DNA of 64,000 bases. Origin: Micrococcales bacterium UBA7469 (GTDB taxonomy: Bacteria > Actinomycetota > Actinomycetes > Actinomycetales > Microbacteriaceae). A program made the translations under genes and the position numbers. Location: positions 1 through 64,000 of the forward strand of contig DLPB01000007.1 in the NCBI GenBank assembly GCA_002479805.1, in the 5' to 3' direction. Positions 42,182-50,555 of this stretch are shown piece by piece. The notes beneath the pieces were generated by a model. The model saw only the letters and a program-made list of their open reading frames with translations, made no database searches and was not told the DNA's origin. Position 1 is the first letter of the stretch; the number at the start of each line of letters is the position of its first letter.

Positions 42182-45100
42182 GTTTTGTTCACCTCAACGT
42201 AGCTTCTGCCTTTTCTGCCCACTACGGAGTAACCCGACCTGAGCGCTTAGCCATCGCCGCAAAGTCAATGGGGTTTGACGCGCTTGCGATAACCGATCGA
42301 GATGGCCTCTACGGTGCGATAAAGCACATCGGAGCTTGCGTTCAACTCGGCATCTCCCCCATCATCGGGGTGAATTTGCGGATCGTTGATTTTGGCAGGG
42401 TGACAATCCTTGCCCATGGTCATGATAAAGGAAAGGGCTGGGCTGGGCTCTGCCGAATCATCTCAGCCGCGCAGGCCGGCAGGGGTAAACAAAAGAACAT
42501 CGCCATCGAGCCAAAGCTATTGTCTGAATTAGCAAGCCACTGCACAGTTTTGGTTGGCCCCGAGAACATTGTCTCGGAATCGGTACTTACCAACCCGCAG
42601 TTGGCTCTGGCCCGACTGGGTGAATTACACCAGCAACTGAACGCCCCGGGTCAGTTAGCAATTGAGGTCGTAACTCACCTAACCGAACCGGGAACTGCAC
42701 TTTCGATAGAGCACGCTAGGGCGATGCTGGAACTTGCTCGAGTTAGCAAATTACCCAGCGTGCTGAGCAATGCCGTTAGATACCTGGAACCAGACGATGC
42801 GGTAACCGCAGACGTCTTAGATTCCGCTAGAAACCTAGAACCGCTGGGACTATTTGCCCCGCAACCGAATGCGCAAGCGTGGCTAAAGCCACAGGCTGAG
42901 ATGGTCAGGTTGGCACTGGAAATTACCGAAGATCCAAAGCAGTCGATTGAACTTTTGAAAACCAGCTCAAACCTCGCTGATCGCTGCCGACTAGAACCGC
43001 AATCCGATTGCGGTTGGGGGAAACCAAAGACTCCGGAACAATCGGCACTTGGGATTGATGGCAATCCATTTGAGGTGCTCTGGCAAAAGACCCACGGTGC
43101 CATCGATTGGCGCTACCCAAATGCCCCGGCAGCCAAGCTGGCGGAGATTCAACACCGGCTGAGTAAAGAGCTGATTGCGGTAAACCAGCTTGGTTTTGCC
43201 ACCTACTTTCTCACCGTTGCTGATGTTGCCCAAATGATTCGAGATATGAAAATTCGTATTGCGGCTCGAGGTTCGGGTGCTGGATCACTAATCAATTACC
43301 TGCTCGGGATATCCGGAGTCGACCCGATCAGCGAGGGATTGTTATTCGAAAGGTTTCTCTCCACCGAGCGCTCCACGCTGCCAGATATCGATATCGACGT
43401 TGAATCTGCCCGCAGGCACGATATCTACAAGGCAATCTTTCGTCGCTACGGCGGCGATCGAGTAACGCTGCTGTCAATGCAATCCACCTACCGCGGACGC
43501 GGTGCGGTGCGAGACTCGGGCCTTGCCCTTGGAATTGAGGAAGATCAGATTGATGAAATCGCAAAAAACATCTGGCGCTTTTCAGCCAGGAGTTTCCGCG
43601 AGGCAATGGCTAAAAAACCAGAGTTGGAAGATTTTGCAAAGCAGTCCTCAGAAGACCGAAGACTAAACCTGCTGGTTGATATTACTCAGCGCCTGGATCG
43701 ACTACCAAGGCATATCTCAATGCACCCCTGCGGCGTGATACTTGGCAACCGAGAGCTTTTGAACCTCACCCCAACCGAACCAAGCGGAGTCGGACTGCCA
43801 ATGAGTCAGTTTGATAAAGACGACATGGATCCGATGGGATTTCTAAAACTCGACGTACTCGGGGTCAGAATGCAATCCGCGATGGCCTACACGATTCAAG
43901 AAATTGCCAGGGTAAGCGAAAAGACAGTAGATCTAGATTCGGTGGATCGAGCCGATCCTGCCGTCTACCAAACCATCCGCACCACCAACACCCTTGGGAT
44001 GTTTCAGATTGAATCCCCTGGCCAACGCGAGCTAACCGGCAAGCATCAACCCACCAAGTTCAATGACCTTACCCTGCAGATCTCGCTGTTTAGGCCGGGG
44101 CCGATGAAGGGCAACATGATTTCGCCATATCTAGATGGCCGCCACGGCTTTCGGGAGCCGGATTACATTCACCCAGACCTAAAGCCAATTCTTGAGGAAA
44201 GCTACGGAGTGGTGGTGTTTCACGAGCAGCTGATGCGCATTATGCAGGTTATGACCGGCTGCACGCTGGCCCGGGCCGATGAATACCGCAGGCAACTGGC
44301 AAAGCCTGATAAGTCGGTGAAGATAGCCGAATACTTCAAAAAATCGGCCGCCGCCCGGGGTTACAAAAAGGAGGTAATTGAGCGAGTCTGGTCGATTATC
44401 GAGGGCTTTGGTTCCTTTGGCTTCTGCAAGGCTCACGGGGCAGCTTTTGCACTCCCCACCTATCAATCAGCGTGGCTAAAAACCCACCACCCCACCGAGT
44501 TCATCGCGGGACTGCTGACCCACGACCCGGGCATGTATCCAAGACGGTTACTGCTGGCAGAGGCAAGGCGGCTCGGAGTAAAGCTATTGCCGATAGATGT
44601 GAATTACTCAACCGATGAATACCGGGTTGAGCGCAGCGGAGAGCAACTTGGGGTCAGGATGGCACTGTCCGACGTAGCTGGCATATCAAAGCCAGAACTG
44701 GAGCGCATCAAGGCAAATCAACCCTTTGTTAATCTCAGCGACTTCTACCTCAGGGCTAGGCCTTCCAGAAGAACACTCAGCCGCCTGGCGCTAATCGGAG
44801 CACTAGACACTCTCGCCAAAATCAATTTGCAAACCGATAGCAATCGTGGCGATTTGATGGTGCGAATTAGACAGCTCAGTGCCAAGGCAGCTCCGAAGCT
44901 AGACCTGAACCAGATGGCATTTGATTTTGATGCCGAAACTCCGCTTGGCAAGGGTGAAGCGAAGCCCACGAGACAGCAGCAGATAGACCAGGAGCTCTCG
45001 ATTACCGGAATGGAGATTACCGGCCACCAAATCGAGCAGTTCCAAAAGATGCTGGATGAGATGGGCGTGGTGCGCGCAAGCGAGTTGGTATCGCTTAGAA

Positions 45101-45387
45101 GCAATACCGAGGTGTTAATAGCGGGGGTTCGAGTCGCTACCCAGTCTCCCCCGATGCGAAGCGGTAAGCGAGTGGTATTCATCAGCCTCGACGATGGCAC
45201 AGGTTGCGCAGATGCAACCTTTTTTGATGAGGCTCAGCGCAGGGCAAGTCAGGTGCTTTTCCACAACCGACTGCTCCTGATATCAGGAAAGACCCGCCGC
45301 ACCGGGGTGCGAGGGGTCTCTGTCCTGGCTGAGAATGCCTGGGATCTGCGACAACTTTGGTCGCAGTGGCAATCTAAAGCTAGTTAG
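42178..45387 (+). CDS. dnaE2: Error-prone DNA polymerase III alpha, DnaE2 type
   Basis: SOS-induced C-family polymerase for translesion synthesis. 1069 residues, the DnaE2 length (replicative DnaE1 is about 1160-1180). An N-terminal PHP domain starts HLNVASAFSAHYGV, where the usual HxHS metal motif is degraded. The palm carries catalytic Asp403 and Asp405 (PDIDID) and Asp559 (KLDVLG). HhH and OB-fold domains follow (VLIAGVRVATQSP). It lacks the clamp-binding C-terminal tail of DnaE1. Its usual partners ImuA' and ImuB are not in the window. It ends in a four-base overlap with the convergent BAX-inhibitor gene. Confidence 0.93.
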   Translation: MSFVHLNVASAFSAHYGVTRPERLAIAAKSMGFDALAITDRDGLYGAIKHIGACVQLGISPIIGVNLRIVDFGRVTILAHGHDKGKGWAGLCRIISAAQAGRGKQKNIAIEPKLLSELASHCTVLVGPENIVSESVLTNPQLALARLGELHQQLNAPGQLAIEVVTHLTEPGTALSIEHARAMLELARVSKLPSVLSNAVRYLEPDDAVTADVLDSARNLEPLGLFAPQPNAQAWLKPQAEMVRLALEITEDPKQSIELLKTSSNLADRCRLEPQSDCGWGKPKTPEQSALGIDGNPFEVLWQKTHGAIDWRYPNAPAAKLAEIQHRLSKELIAVNQLGFATYFLTVADVAQMIRDMKIRIAARGSGAGSLINYLLGISGVDPISEGLLFERFLSTERSTLPDIDIDVESARRHDIYKAIFRRYGGDRVTLLSMQSTYRGRGAVRDSGLALGIEEDQIDEIAKNIWRFSARSFREAMAKKPELEDFAKQSSEDRRLNLLVDITQRLDRLPRHISMHPCGVILGNRELLNLTPTEPSGVGLPMSQFDKDDMDPMGFLKLDVLGVRMQSAMAYTIQEIARVSEKTVDLDSVDRADPAVYQTIRTTNTLGMFQIESPGQRELTGKHQPTKFNDLTLQISLFRPGPMKGNMISPYLDGRHGFREPDYIHPDLKPILEESYGVVVFHEQLMRIMQVMTGCTLARADEYRRQLAKPDKSVKIAEYFKKSAAARGYKKEVIERVWSIIEGFGSFGFCKAHGAAFALPTYQSAWLKTHHPTEFIAGLLTHDPGMYPRRLLLAEARRLGVKLLPIDVNYSTDEYRVERSGEQLGVRMALSDVAGISKPELERIKANQPFVNLSDFYLRARPSRRTLSRLALIGALDTLAKINLQTDSNRGDLMVRIRQLSAKAAPKLDLNQMAFDFDAETPLGKGEAKPTRQQQIDQELSITGMEITGHQIEQFQKMLDEMGVVRASELVSLRSNTEVLIAGVRVATQSPPMRSGKRVVFISLDDGTGCADATFFDEAQRRASQVLFHNRLLLISGKTRRTGVRGVSVLAENAWDLRQLWSQWQSKAS

Positions 45388-46136
45388 TCGTTGCTGTTGA
45401 AGATTGCGAGCAAGCGCAAGATCTCAACGTAAAGCCAAATCAGCGAGGCGGTGAGGCCGAAAGCAGCGCGCCACTCCATCTCCTGTGGCAAGCGCTGGGT
45501 GGCACCCTCACGAATTGCCTCAAAGTCGAGGTTTAGGGTGAAGGCAGCAAGGCCAACACCAACCAGGGCGATAAGCCAGCCGAATGGCGAAGAGTAAACG
45601 CTCATGCCGGCAAACATTGCGAAACCGAAGTTCACCAGTGCGAAGACGCCGTAGCCAATCAGCGAAAACATCATGATTCTGGTGAATCGAGCATCGACCT
45701 TGACCCAGCCAAAACGGTAGGCGGTAAACATAGCTCCAGCGGTGGCCAAGGTGCCGAGCACCGCGGTCTGAGCAATACCTGGGTACATTCCCTCAAAGAT
45801 CATCGACAATCCACCGATGAAGACACCCTGCGCTGCCGCATAGGCGATCATCACGGCTGGGCGAACCTTCTTACCGAAGGTGGCCCAAAGCCCCAGCCCA
45901 AGGCCAACCAGCATTGCTGGAAGCAAAAGGCCGGTTAGGTTGAACATCCAGGTAGCACCCGCTGCGATAGCGAGCACTACAAACAATCCCAAGACCTTTG
46001 ACGCGGTTCCCTCGATGGTCATCGGGGTTGCGGTAAGGCGAGAAAACTCCTGATCAACCTGCTGCTGGTCCAATTCGGCGTTCTTTACACCGGTGACCAT
46101 GGCCTGATTGAAAATTGGGTTGTGGGATATAGCCAA
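45384..46136 (-). CDS. Bax inhibitor-1/YccA family membrane protein
   Basis: A 250-residue protein with about seven membrane helices after a polar N-terminus of roughly 55 residues. The family pattern is seen in AAQGVFIGGLSMIFE and ALVGVGLAAFTLNLDFEAI. Bacterial members are pH-sensitive Ca leak channels or have unknown roles. I chose the TTG at 46136 (MAISHNPIFNQAMVTG) with AAGGA seven bases upstream; the longer frame to 46211 reads through non-conserved sequence. Confidence 0.86.
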   Translation of the reverse strand: MAISHNPIFNQAMVTGVKNAELDQQQVDQEFSRLTATPMTIEGTASKVLGLFVVLAIAAGATWMFNLTGLLLPAMLVGLGLGLWATFGKKVRPAVMIAYAAAQGVFIGGLSMIFEGMYPGIAQTAVLGTLATAGAMFTAYRFGWVKVDARFTRIMMFSLIGYGVFALVNFGFAMFAGMSVYSSPFGWLIALVGVGLAAFTLNLDFEAIREGATQRLPQEMEWRAAFGLTASLIWLYVEILRLLAIFNSND

Positions 46137-46192
46137 CTTGAGTCCTTTCACGAAGCTGAAGTTACCTGAGCCTAAGCGATAAATCTGGAAAT

Positions 46193-46221
46193 TTGCTGGA
46201 AGTTTGCCCACCCTCTAGATT
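46193..46221 (+). promoter_or_regulatory. Promoter of the DUF167 gene (leaderless)
   Basis: TTGCTG (46193-46198), 17 bases, TAGATT (46216-46221), then six bases to the GTG start at 46228. There is no Shine-Dalgarno sequence, so the transcript should begin at the start codon. Spacing and both hexamers are good. Confidence 0.65.
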
Positions 46222-46227
46222 CAAGAT

Positions 46228-46458
46228 GTGCGCATAACGGTTAGAGCCAAGCCCGGTTCCAAAAAGGGCAACCTGGTCATCGAGAATGCCGATGGCAGCT
46301 ACGAAGTACACATCAAGGAGCGTCCAGTCGATGGCAAGGCAAATGCGGCGCTAATCAAGATTTTGGCTGAGCATTTTGATCTACCCCAAAGACAAATCAA
46401 GATCATCACCGGGTCGGGCTCAAGGCAAAAGATTGTGGAAATAGAAAAGCCCGCCTAG
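46228..46458 (+). CDS. DUF167 (YggU) family protein
   Basis: A 76-residue basic protein of the conserved YggU/DUF167 family, function unknown. Family features are VRAKPGSKK at the start and RPVDGKANAALIKILAEHF followed by GSGSRQK. GTG start, apparently leaderless. The last three codons and stop form half of the terminator hairpin that follows. Confidence 0.88.
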   Translation: MRITVRAKPGSKKGNLVIENADGSYEVHIKERPVDGKANAALIKILAEHFDLPQRQIKIITGSGSRQKIVEIEKPA

Positions 46459-46473
46459 GCGGGCTTGTTCTTT
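46447..46473. terminator. Bidirectional terminator of the DUF167 gene and tRNA-Ala
   Basis: AAGCCCGCC-TA-GGCGGGCTT, a 9-bp stem that includes the DUF167 stop codon, followed on the plus strand by TTGTTCTTT. On the minus strand it starts seven bases after the tRNA-Ala 3' end and is followed by TTTTCTAT, so it can end both transcripts. Confidence 0.8.
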
Positions 46474-46548
46474 GGTGGACCTGAGGGGACTTGAACCCCT
46501 GACCCCCTGCATGCCATGCAGGTGCGCTACCAGCTGCGCCACAGGCCC
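46473..46548 (-). tRNA. tRNA-Ala (GGC)
   Basis: A full cloverleaf: acceptor GGGCCTG paired with CAGGTCC, giving the G3-U70 wobble pair that identifies alanine tRNA. Discriminator A with CCA encoded, D arm GGCGCAGCTGGTAGCGC, anticodon loop ATGGCAT (GGC at 46515-46513), T loop TTCAAGT. It is followed by a shared terminator hairpin. Confidence 0.96.
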
Positions 46549-46560
46549 TTGAACCTCAAT

Positions 46561-46566
46561 AGTCTA
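46561..46566 (-). promoter_or_regulatory. Possible -10 element of tRNA-Ala
   Basis: TAGACT lies 12 bases before the mature 5' end, in the short gap after rsfS. The same hexamer precedes the CAU tRNA by 14 bases. The -35 is not clear, and read-through from rsfS is possible. Confidence 0.35.
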
Positions 46567-46574
46567 CACAACTA

Positions 46575-46928
46575 TTACTTGATTGGCACAACTGGGCAGT
46601 CTCGCCACAATCGCTCTAGCGAGTAATACTCGCGCTCTTGCTCGTGCATGATGTGAACCACCAAGTCACCAAAGTCCAACAAAATCCAGCGACCAGTCTC
46701 GCGACCCTCTCGGAACCTGGTCTTTAGGCCAGCCTTGAGCAGCTCGTCTTCAACATTGTCCGACATAGCCTGAGCTTGACGCTCATTCTTTGCGGAAGCA
46801 ATCAAAAATATCTCTGCCAGGGCGAATGGTTCTGAGACATCAAGTGCAACCAAGTCCTCACCGAGCTTGTCTGAGGCTGCCTTTGCGGCAATTTGAAGCT
46901 GTTCAATTGTTTCTTTGCTTGCGGACAA
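46575..46928 (-). CDS. rsfS: Ribosomal silencing factor RsfS
   Basis: Binds L14 on the 50S subunit and blocks subunit joining in starvation. 117 residues; the core LDVSEPFALAEIFLIASAKNE and GRWILLDFGDLVVHIM and the C-terminal REYYSLERLW are all typical. TTG start three bases after the stop of the repeat protein gene. Last protein gene of the rplU-rpmA-obgE-proBA-nadD-rsfS run. Confidence 0.93.
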   Translation of the reverse strand: MSASKETIEQLQIAAKAASDKLGEDLVALDVSEPFALAEIFLIASAKNERQAQAMSDNVEDELLKAGLKTRFREGRETGRWILLDFGDLVVHIMHEQEREYYSLERLWRDCPVVPIK

Positions 46929-46931
46929 GTA

Positions 46932-47726
46932 TTACGCTCCTAGCGCGTTCAAGATTGTGATGGTAGCAACGATTGCCGCCACGGTCATGATCACTCCGGC
47001 AATACCCATAACCCAGGGACGCCACCAGCCCTTGCGAAGTACCGACTTTGGCACGACTCCAACATTCAAACGCTGGTTGATAATCTCTAGGGCTGAAACC
47101 GGCTCAACGATTGAAATTACTCCGGTGACTGCATCCTGACGATCGGCGTTATCGAGCTCGATTCCATCAAGGCCAGTAGTCATCGAACCGGTATTCGGGT
47201 CGGTTAGAACAGTGATTGACCCTGTGATTGCAATTTCGCCGGTTTCGATAGGAAGCGCGATGGCCTCGGGAGCAACCTCTAGAACGATTGACTGGGTGCT
47301 TGGCTCGGCGAGTAGGTTAGTTCCGGTGAAATCCGCCGGCGGCAAATCCAAGGCGCTGAAGTCTGACTCAACAATCTGCTCAAGCTCCGCCGATGCAGCG
47401 CCCTCGTCTTCGACTTCAACGTCCGGCAGGGTAATCTCAACCGAGTCGGTTGCAGTCCTAGCAATCTCCGGTTCAATGGCCGCGGCAGGTGATTTTCCCT
47501 GTCGCTCCAGCTCTCGAAGTTCACGACGAGTCAGTCCAATCGGTGCACTGGGCACTACAGGGGGCTCGAATCCGGCTTCTTCAGTTAGCGGGCTCGGAAC
47601 TTCAATTACCACGGCCTCAGGCTCGTGGCTAGGTTGTTGCGTAAGTTCGGGTTCGAAGGTCGGGACTGGAAGTTGGCCTGAGCGCTCCAGCTCGCGCAGT
47701 TGCCTGCGAGTTAGTTGCTCAGTCAA
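46932..47726 (-). CDS. Protein of unknown function with two LTRRxLRELERxG repeats and a C-terminal membrane anchor
   Basis: I do not recognise this 264-residue protein. It carries two near-identical 16-residue basic motifs, LTRRQLRELERSGQLP (5-20) and LTRRELRELERQGKSP (65-80), 60 residues apart. Between and after them are acidic, Pro/Glu/Val-rich linkers. One membrane helix lies at the C-terminus (about 238-260, after KGWWRPW). The likely topology is a cytosolic disordered region anchored by its tail. The TTG start overlaps the nadD stop and rsfS follows closely, a position where many actinobacteria have a poorly conserved gene. It could tether a partner to the membrane, but nothing shows which. 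Confidence 0.75.
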   Translation of the reverse strand: MTEQLTRRQLRELERSGQLPVPTFEPELTQQPSHEPEAVVIEVPSPLTEEAGFEPPVVPSAPIGLTRRELRELERQGKSPAAAIEPEIARTATDSVEITLPDVEVEDEGAASAELEQIVESDFSALDLPPADFTGTNLLAEPSTQSIVLEVAPEAIALPIETGEIAITGSITVLTDPNTGSMTTGLDGIELDNADRQDAVTGVISIVEPVSALEIINQRLNVGVVPKSVLRKGWWRPWVMGIAGVIMTVAAIVATITILNALGA

Positions 47727-48316
47727 TTTTCACCTCGATAAAGCTTGTGCTTACCAATGTATTGAACTACACCATCGGGAACCAGATACCAAACCGGTTT
47801 TCCAGCGTTGATTCGGTCTCTGACATCGGAGGATGAAATTGCAAGCGCTGGGACCTCAAGAAGCGACATCGAAGCACCTGGTGCCTCGGGGAGTTGAAGC
47901 TTGTGGCCAGGGCGCGTCACACCGATAAAGGTGGCAAGTGGCCAGAGTTTTTCAATGTCCTTCCAGGCGAGAATCTGCGCAATGGCATCTGCCCCGGAAA
48001 TAAAGAAGAGATCTGCGTCAGGCCTGTCTTGCGAAAGCTGAGTCAAGGTATCGATGGTGTAGGTAGTGCCCGGGCGGTCTATGTCGACCCTGGAAACGGT
48101 GAATCTTGGGTTCGCTGCAGTTGCAATAACCGCCATCAGGTAGCGATGCTCAGCTGACATGACTGGTTTTTTGTGCCAGGGCTCGCCAGTTGGAACGAAT
48201 ATCACTTCGTCGAGCGCAAACGCATCCGCAACTTCACTCGCGGCGACTAGGTGGCCATTGTGGATTGGGTCGAAGGTTCCGCCCATTACCCCAATGCGTG
48301 GCCGCTTGATGGTCAT
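47723..48316 (-). CDS. nadD: Nicotinate-nucleotide adenylyltransferase
   Basis: Makes NaAD from NaMN and ATP in NAD synthesis. 197 residues, Rossmann-like nucleotidyltransferase with GGTFDPIHNGHL (HxGH as HNGH) and the C-terminal ISSSDVRDRI motif. ATG start six bases after the 59-residue membrane protein gene. Its stop is overlapped by the repeat protein gene (TTGA). Confidence 0.94.
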   Translation of the reverse strand: MTIKRPRIGVMGGTFDPIHNGHLVAASEVADAFALDEVIFVPTGEPWHKKPVMSAEHRYLMAVIATAANPRFTVSRVDIDRPGTTYTIDTLTQLSQDRPDADLFFISGADAIAQILAWKDIEKLWPLATFIGVTRPGHKLQLPEAPGASMSLLEVPALAISSSDVRDRINAGKPVWYLVPDGVVQYIGKHKLYRGEN

Positions 48317-48322
48317 CAGGAA

Positions 48323-48502
48323 CTAGTGGTGTGCCTGCTGCGACGAGGTCTTGTGGTCGTGACGGTTCGCAACGTTGCGGTAGGACCAGGTAATTCCAGC
48401 AAGCGCTAGAAAGACAGTCATCGCAATGACGCCATACATGAATCCGGGAATTGGAAGCTCGCTGTGGTGAACCACAGCCTCACTGGCAAGAATTGAAAGC
48501 AA
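48323..48502 (-). CDS. Small single-pass membrane protein (59 aa)
   Basis: A 59-codon frame that fills the otherwise empty 212-base gap between proA and nadD. The TTG start has AAAGGAG five bases upstream, an excellent site. It has one hydrophobic segment (about residues 20-38, PGFMYGVIAMTVFLALAGI) followed by TWSYRNVANRH. Both ends are rich in His (12, 13, 48, 50, 58, 59). Small proteins of this layout between proA and nadD occur in related actinobacteria as I recall. Function unknown. Confidence 0.75.
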   Translation of the reverse strand: MLSILASEAVVHHSELPIPGFMYGVIAMTVFLALAGITWSYRNVANRHDHKTSSQQAHH

Positions 48503-48528
48503 GATATCTCCTTTTGCTATCGATAAGT

Positions 48529-49770
48529 TTAGTCTCGGACCTGGCCGTTACCGCGAACAAGCCACTTTGTACTCGTCAATTCCCGAAGCCCCATGGGTCC
48601 TCGAGCATGCAGCTTCTGAGTGGAGATGCCGACTTCGGCACCAAATCCAAACTCGCCACCATCAGTAAACCTGGTCGATGCATTGACCATCACAACGGCC
48701 GAGTCAACCTCTTGCAAGAAGCGCTCTGAGTTGGATTGGTTCTCGGTAATGATCGACTCGGTGTGGTGAGTTGAGTACTGGGCAATGTGACCAAGCGCAT
48801 GATCTAAATCGGGTACTACTTTTACCGAAAGGTCCAAGCTGTAGTACTCGGTTTTCCAATCCTCATCGGTAGCCGCCACACCCGAAACATACTTCAGGGT
48901 TTGTTCGCAACCGTGGATAGTCACACCCTTTTCCTCAAGCGCTGTTGCAATCAATGGAAGTGCCCGGGCAGCGATTGACTGGTGCACCAGAAGTGTCTCA
49001 AGTGCGTTGCAAACCGATGGGCGCTGCACCTTGGCGTTGACGATCATCGGAATCGCCTTTTCGATGTCGGCAGATTCATCCACGAACATGTGCACCACAC
49101 CATCTCCGGTTTCAATAACAGGAACCTTGGATTCTGTTACGACAGCGTGAATTAGCGACGCTGAGCCTCTTGGAATCAAAACGTCGATAAAACCACGGGC
49201 CTGCATCATCTCCACCGCACCCTGGCGCCCGAATGGATCAACGGTCTGAACCGAGCTCTTTGGTAGTCCTACCAACTCCAAGCCGGCCTGAATCAACTCA
49301 ACCAAAATGCGGTTGGTATTTTCGGCGGCACTTCCACCACGCAACAGCACGGCATTGCCACTCTTCAGCGCCAAGGCAGCGATGTCGACTGTCACATTTG
49401 GTCTGGCCTCATAAATTACGCCCACAACGCCAAAGGGGACCCGCACCTGTTGTAGCCTCAGACCATTGGGCAAAGTCATGCCGTCAACATTTTGCCCAAT
49501 CGGATCTGGCAGTGAAATCACCAAGCGCACCGCACTGGCTAGAGACGCAATTCTTTTCTCGTCGAGCCTCAGGCGATCTTGCAACCCGGCGGCTACCCCG
49601 TTCTGAACGGCGTTTTCCAGATCGATGGCATTGGCCCTAAGGATTGCCGAAACATTGCTTTCGAGCTGAGTCGCGATTTGCTCCAGAGCAGAGTTCTTCA
49701 GATTGGAGTTGGCACGCGCAAGGGCTGAACTAGAAGCCTTGGCCGCCTTGAAAATCTCCACAATGCTCAT
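48529..49770 (-). CDS. proA: Gamma-glutamyl phosphate reductase
   Basis: Second step of proline synthesis, NADPH-dependent. 413 residues of the aldehyde dehydrogenase fold, with the catalytic Cys in QRPSVCNALETLLVH and the FGVVGVIYEARPNVTVD nucleotide-binding region. The ATG overlaps the proB stop (ATGA), the normal proBA coupling. Confidence 0.95.
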   Translation of the reverse strand: MSIVEIFKAAKASSSALARANSNLKNSALEQIATQLESNVSAILRANAIDLENAVQNGVAAGLQDRLRLDEKRIASLASAVRLVISLPDPIGQNVDGMTLPNGLRLQQVRVPFGVVGVIYEARPNVTVDIAALALKSGNAVLLRGGSAAENTNRILVELIQAGLELVGLPKSSVQTVDPFGRQGAVEMMQARGFIDVLIPRGSASLIHAVVTESKVPVIETGDGVVHMFVDESADIEKAIPMIVNAKVQRPSVCNALETLLVHQSIAARALPLIATALEEKGVTIHGCEQTLKYVSGVAATDEDWKTEYYSLDLSVKVVPDLDHALGHIAQYSTHHTESIITENQSNSERFLQEVDSAVVMVNASTRFTDGGEFGFGAEVGISTQKLHARGPMGLRELTSTKWLVRGNGQVRD

Positions 49771-50555
49771 TTTGCAATCCTATCCGCCGGCTCAAACCAG
49801 GTGTTTCTGCAATCAGCCTGATCCACGCTGGCAATGTTCGCCGTGCTGGTCAGTAGCACTCCGACACCACCACTGGTCGCCAGTTGGGCCGCCGCCAGCT
49901 TGGTGAGCGCTCCTCCGGTGCCATATCCGGTGGAGGTTCCGGAGACCTGGAGGTGACTTAGGTCTGCGCCGAAATCCACTACGTCGATCGGCTCAGCACC
50001 AGCTTCCGAGGGTGGTCTGGTGTAAAGCGCATCGATGTCGCTGAACAGCACCAGCAGGTCGGCGTCTGCCAGCAGTGCAACGCGAGCCGCGAGCTGATCA
50101 TTGTCGCCAAAGCGAATTTCCTGGGTTGCCACCGAGTCGTTTTCATTGATGATTGGCAAAACTCCGATTTCCAGCAAGCGCTCGAGCGCTCGCATGGCGT
50201 TCTCGGTGGTGGATTCTTGGTCTAGGTTGTCGACCGTCAAAAGCATCTGACCAGGCAAAATGTCATACCTGGCTAGGCTGCGCTCGTAGCGACCCATCAA
50301 TTTTGCCTGACCAATACTCGCTAGCGCCTGGGAGGTGGCGAGGTCCTCGGACTTTACTGTGAGTCCGATTAGTGGCATGGCGGTGGCGATGGCACCTGAA
50401 GAGACCAGGATTACCTCTTTTCCCGAAACCTTCAGCCGGACCAGGAAATCAACCAGCAAGTCTAGGTTTGCTTCATTTTGCCCGGTGATTGAACTCGAGC
50501 CGACCTTTACGACGATTCGGTTAGCGCTTGCAATCCGTTGCGAGGTCTTGATCAT
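49767..50555 (-). CDS. proB: Glutamate 5-kinase, without PUA domain
   Basis: First step of proline synthesis. 262 residues of the amino-acid kinase fold: VKVGSSSITG at the start, LVSSGAIATAM, and NENDSVATQEIRFGDNDQLAA for substrate binding. E. coli ProB has 367 residues with a C-terminal PUA domain; here the protein ends after the kinase domain with a normal stop, so the PUA is absent by design, as in some other bacteria. The ATG overlaps the obgE stop (ATGA). Confidence 0.93.
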   Translation of the reverse strand: MIKTSQRIASANRIVVKVGSSSITGQNEANLDLLVDFLVRLKVSGKEVILVSSGAIATAMPLIGLTVKSEDLATSQALASIGQAKLMGRYERSLARYDILPGQMLLTVDNLDQESTTENAMRALERLLEIGVLPIINENDSVATQEIRFGDNDQLAARVALLADADLLVLFSDIDALYTRPPSEAGAEPIDVVDFGADLSHLQVSGTSTGYGTGGALTKLAAAQLATSGGVGVLLTSTANIASVDQADCRNTWFEPADRIAK

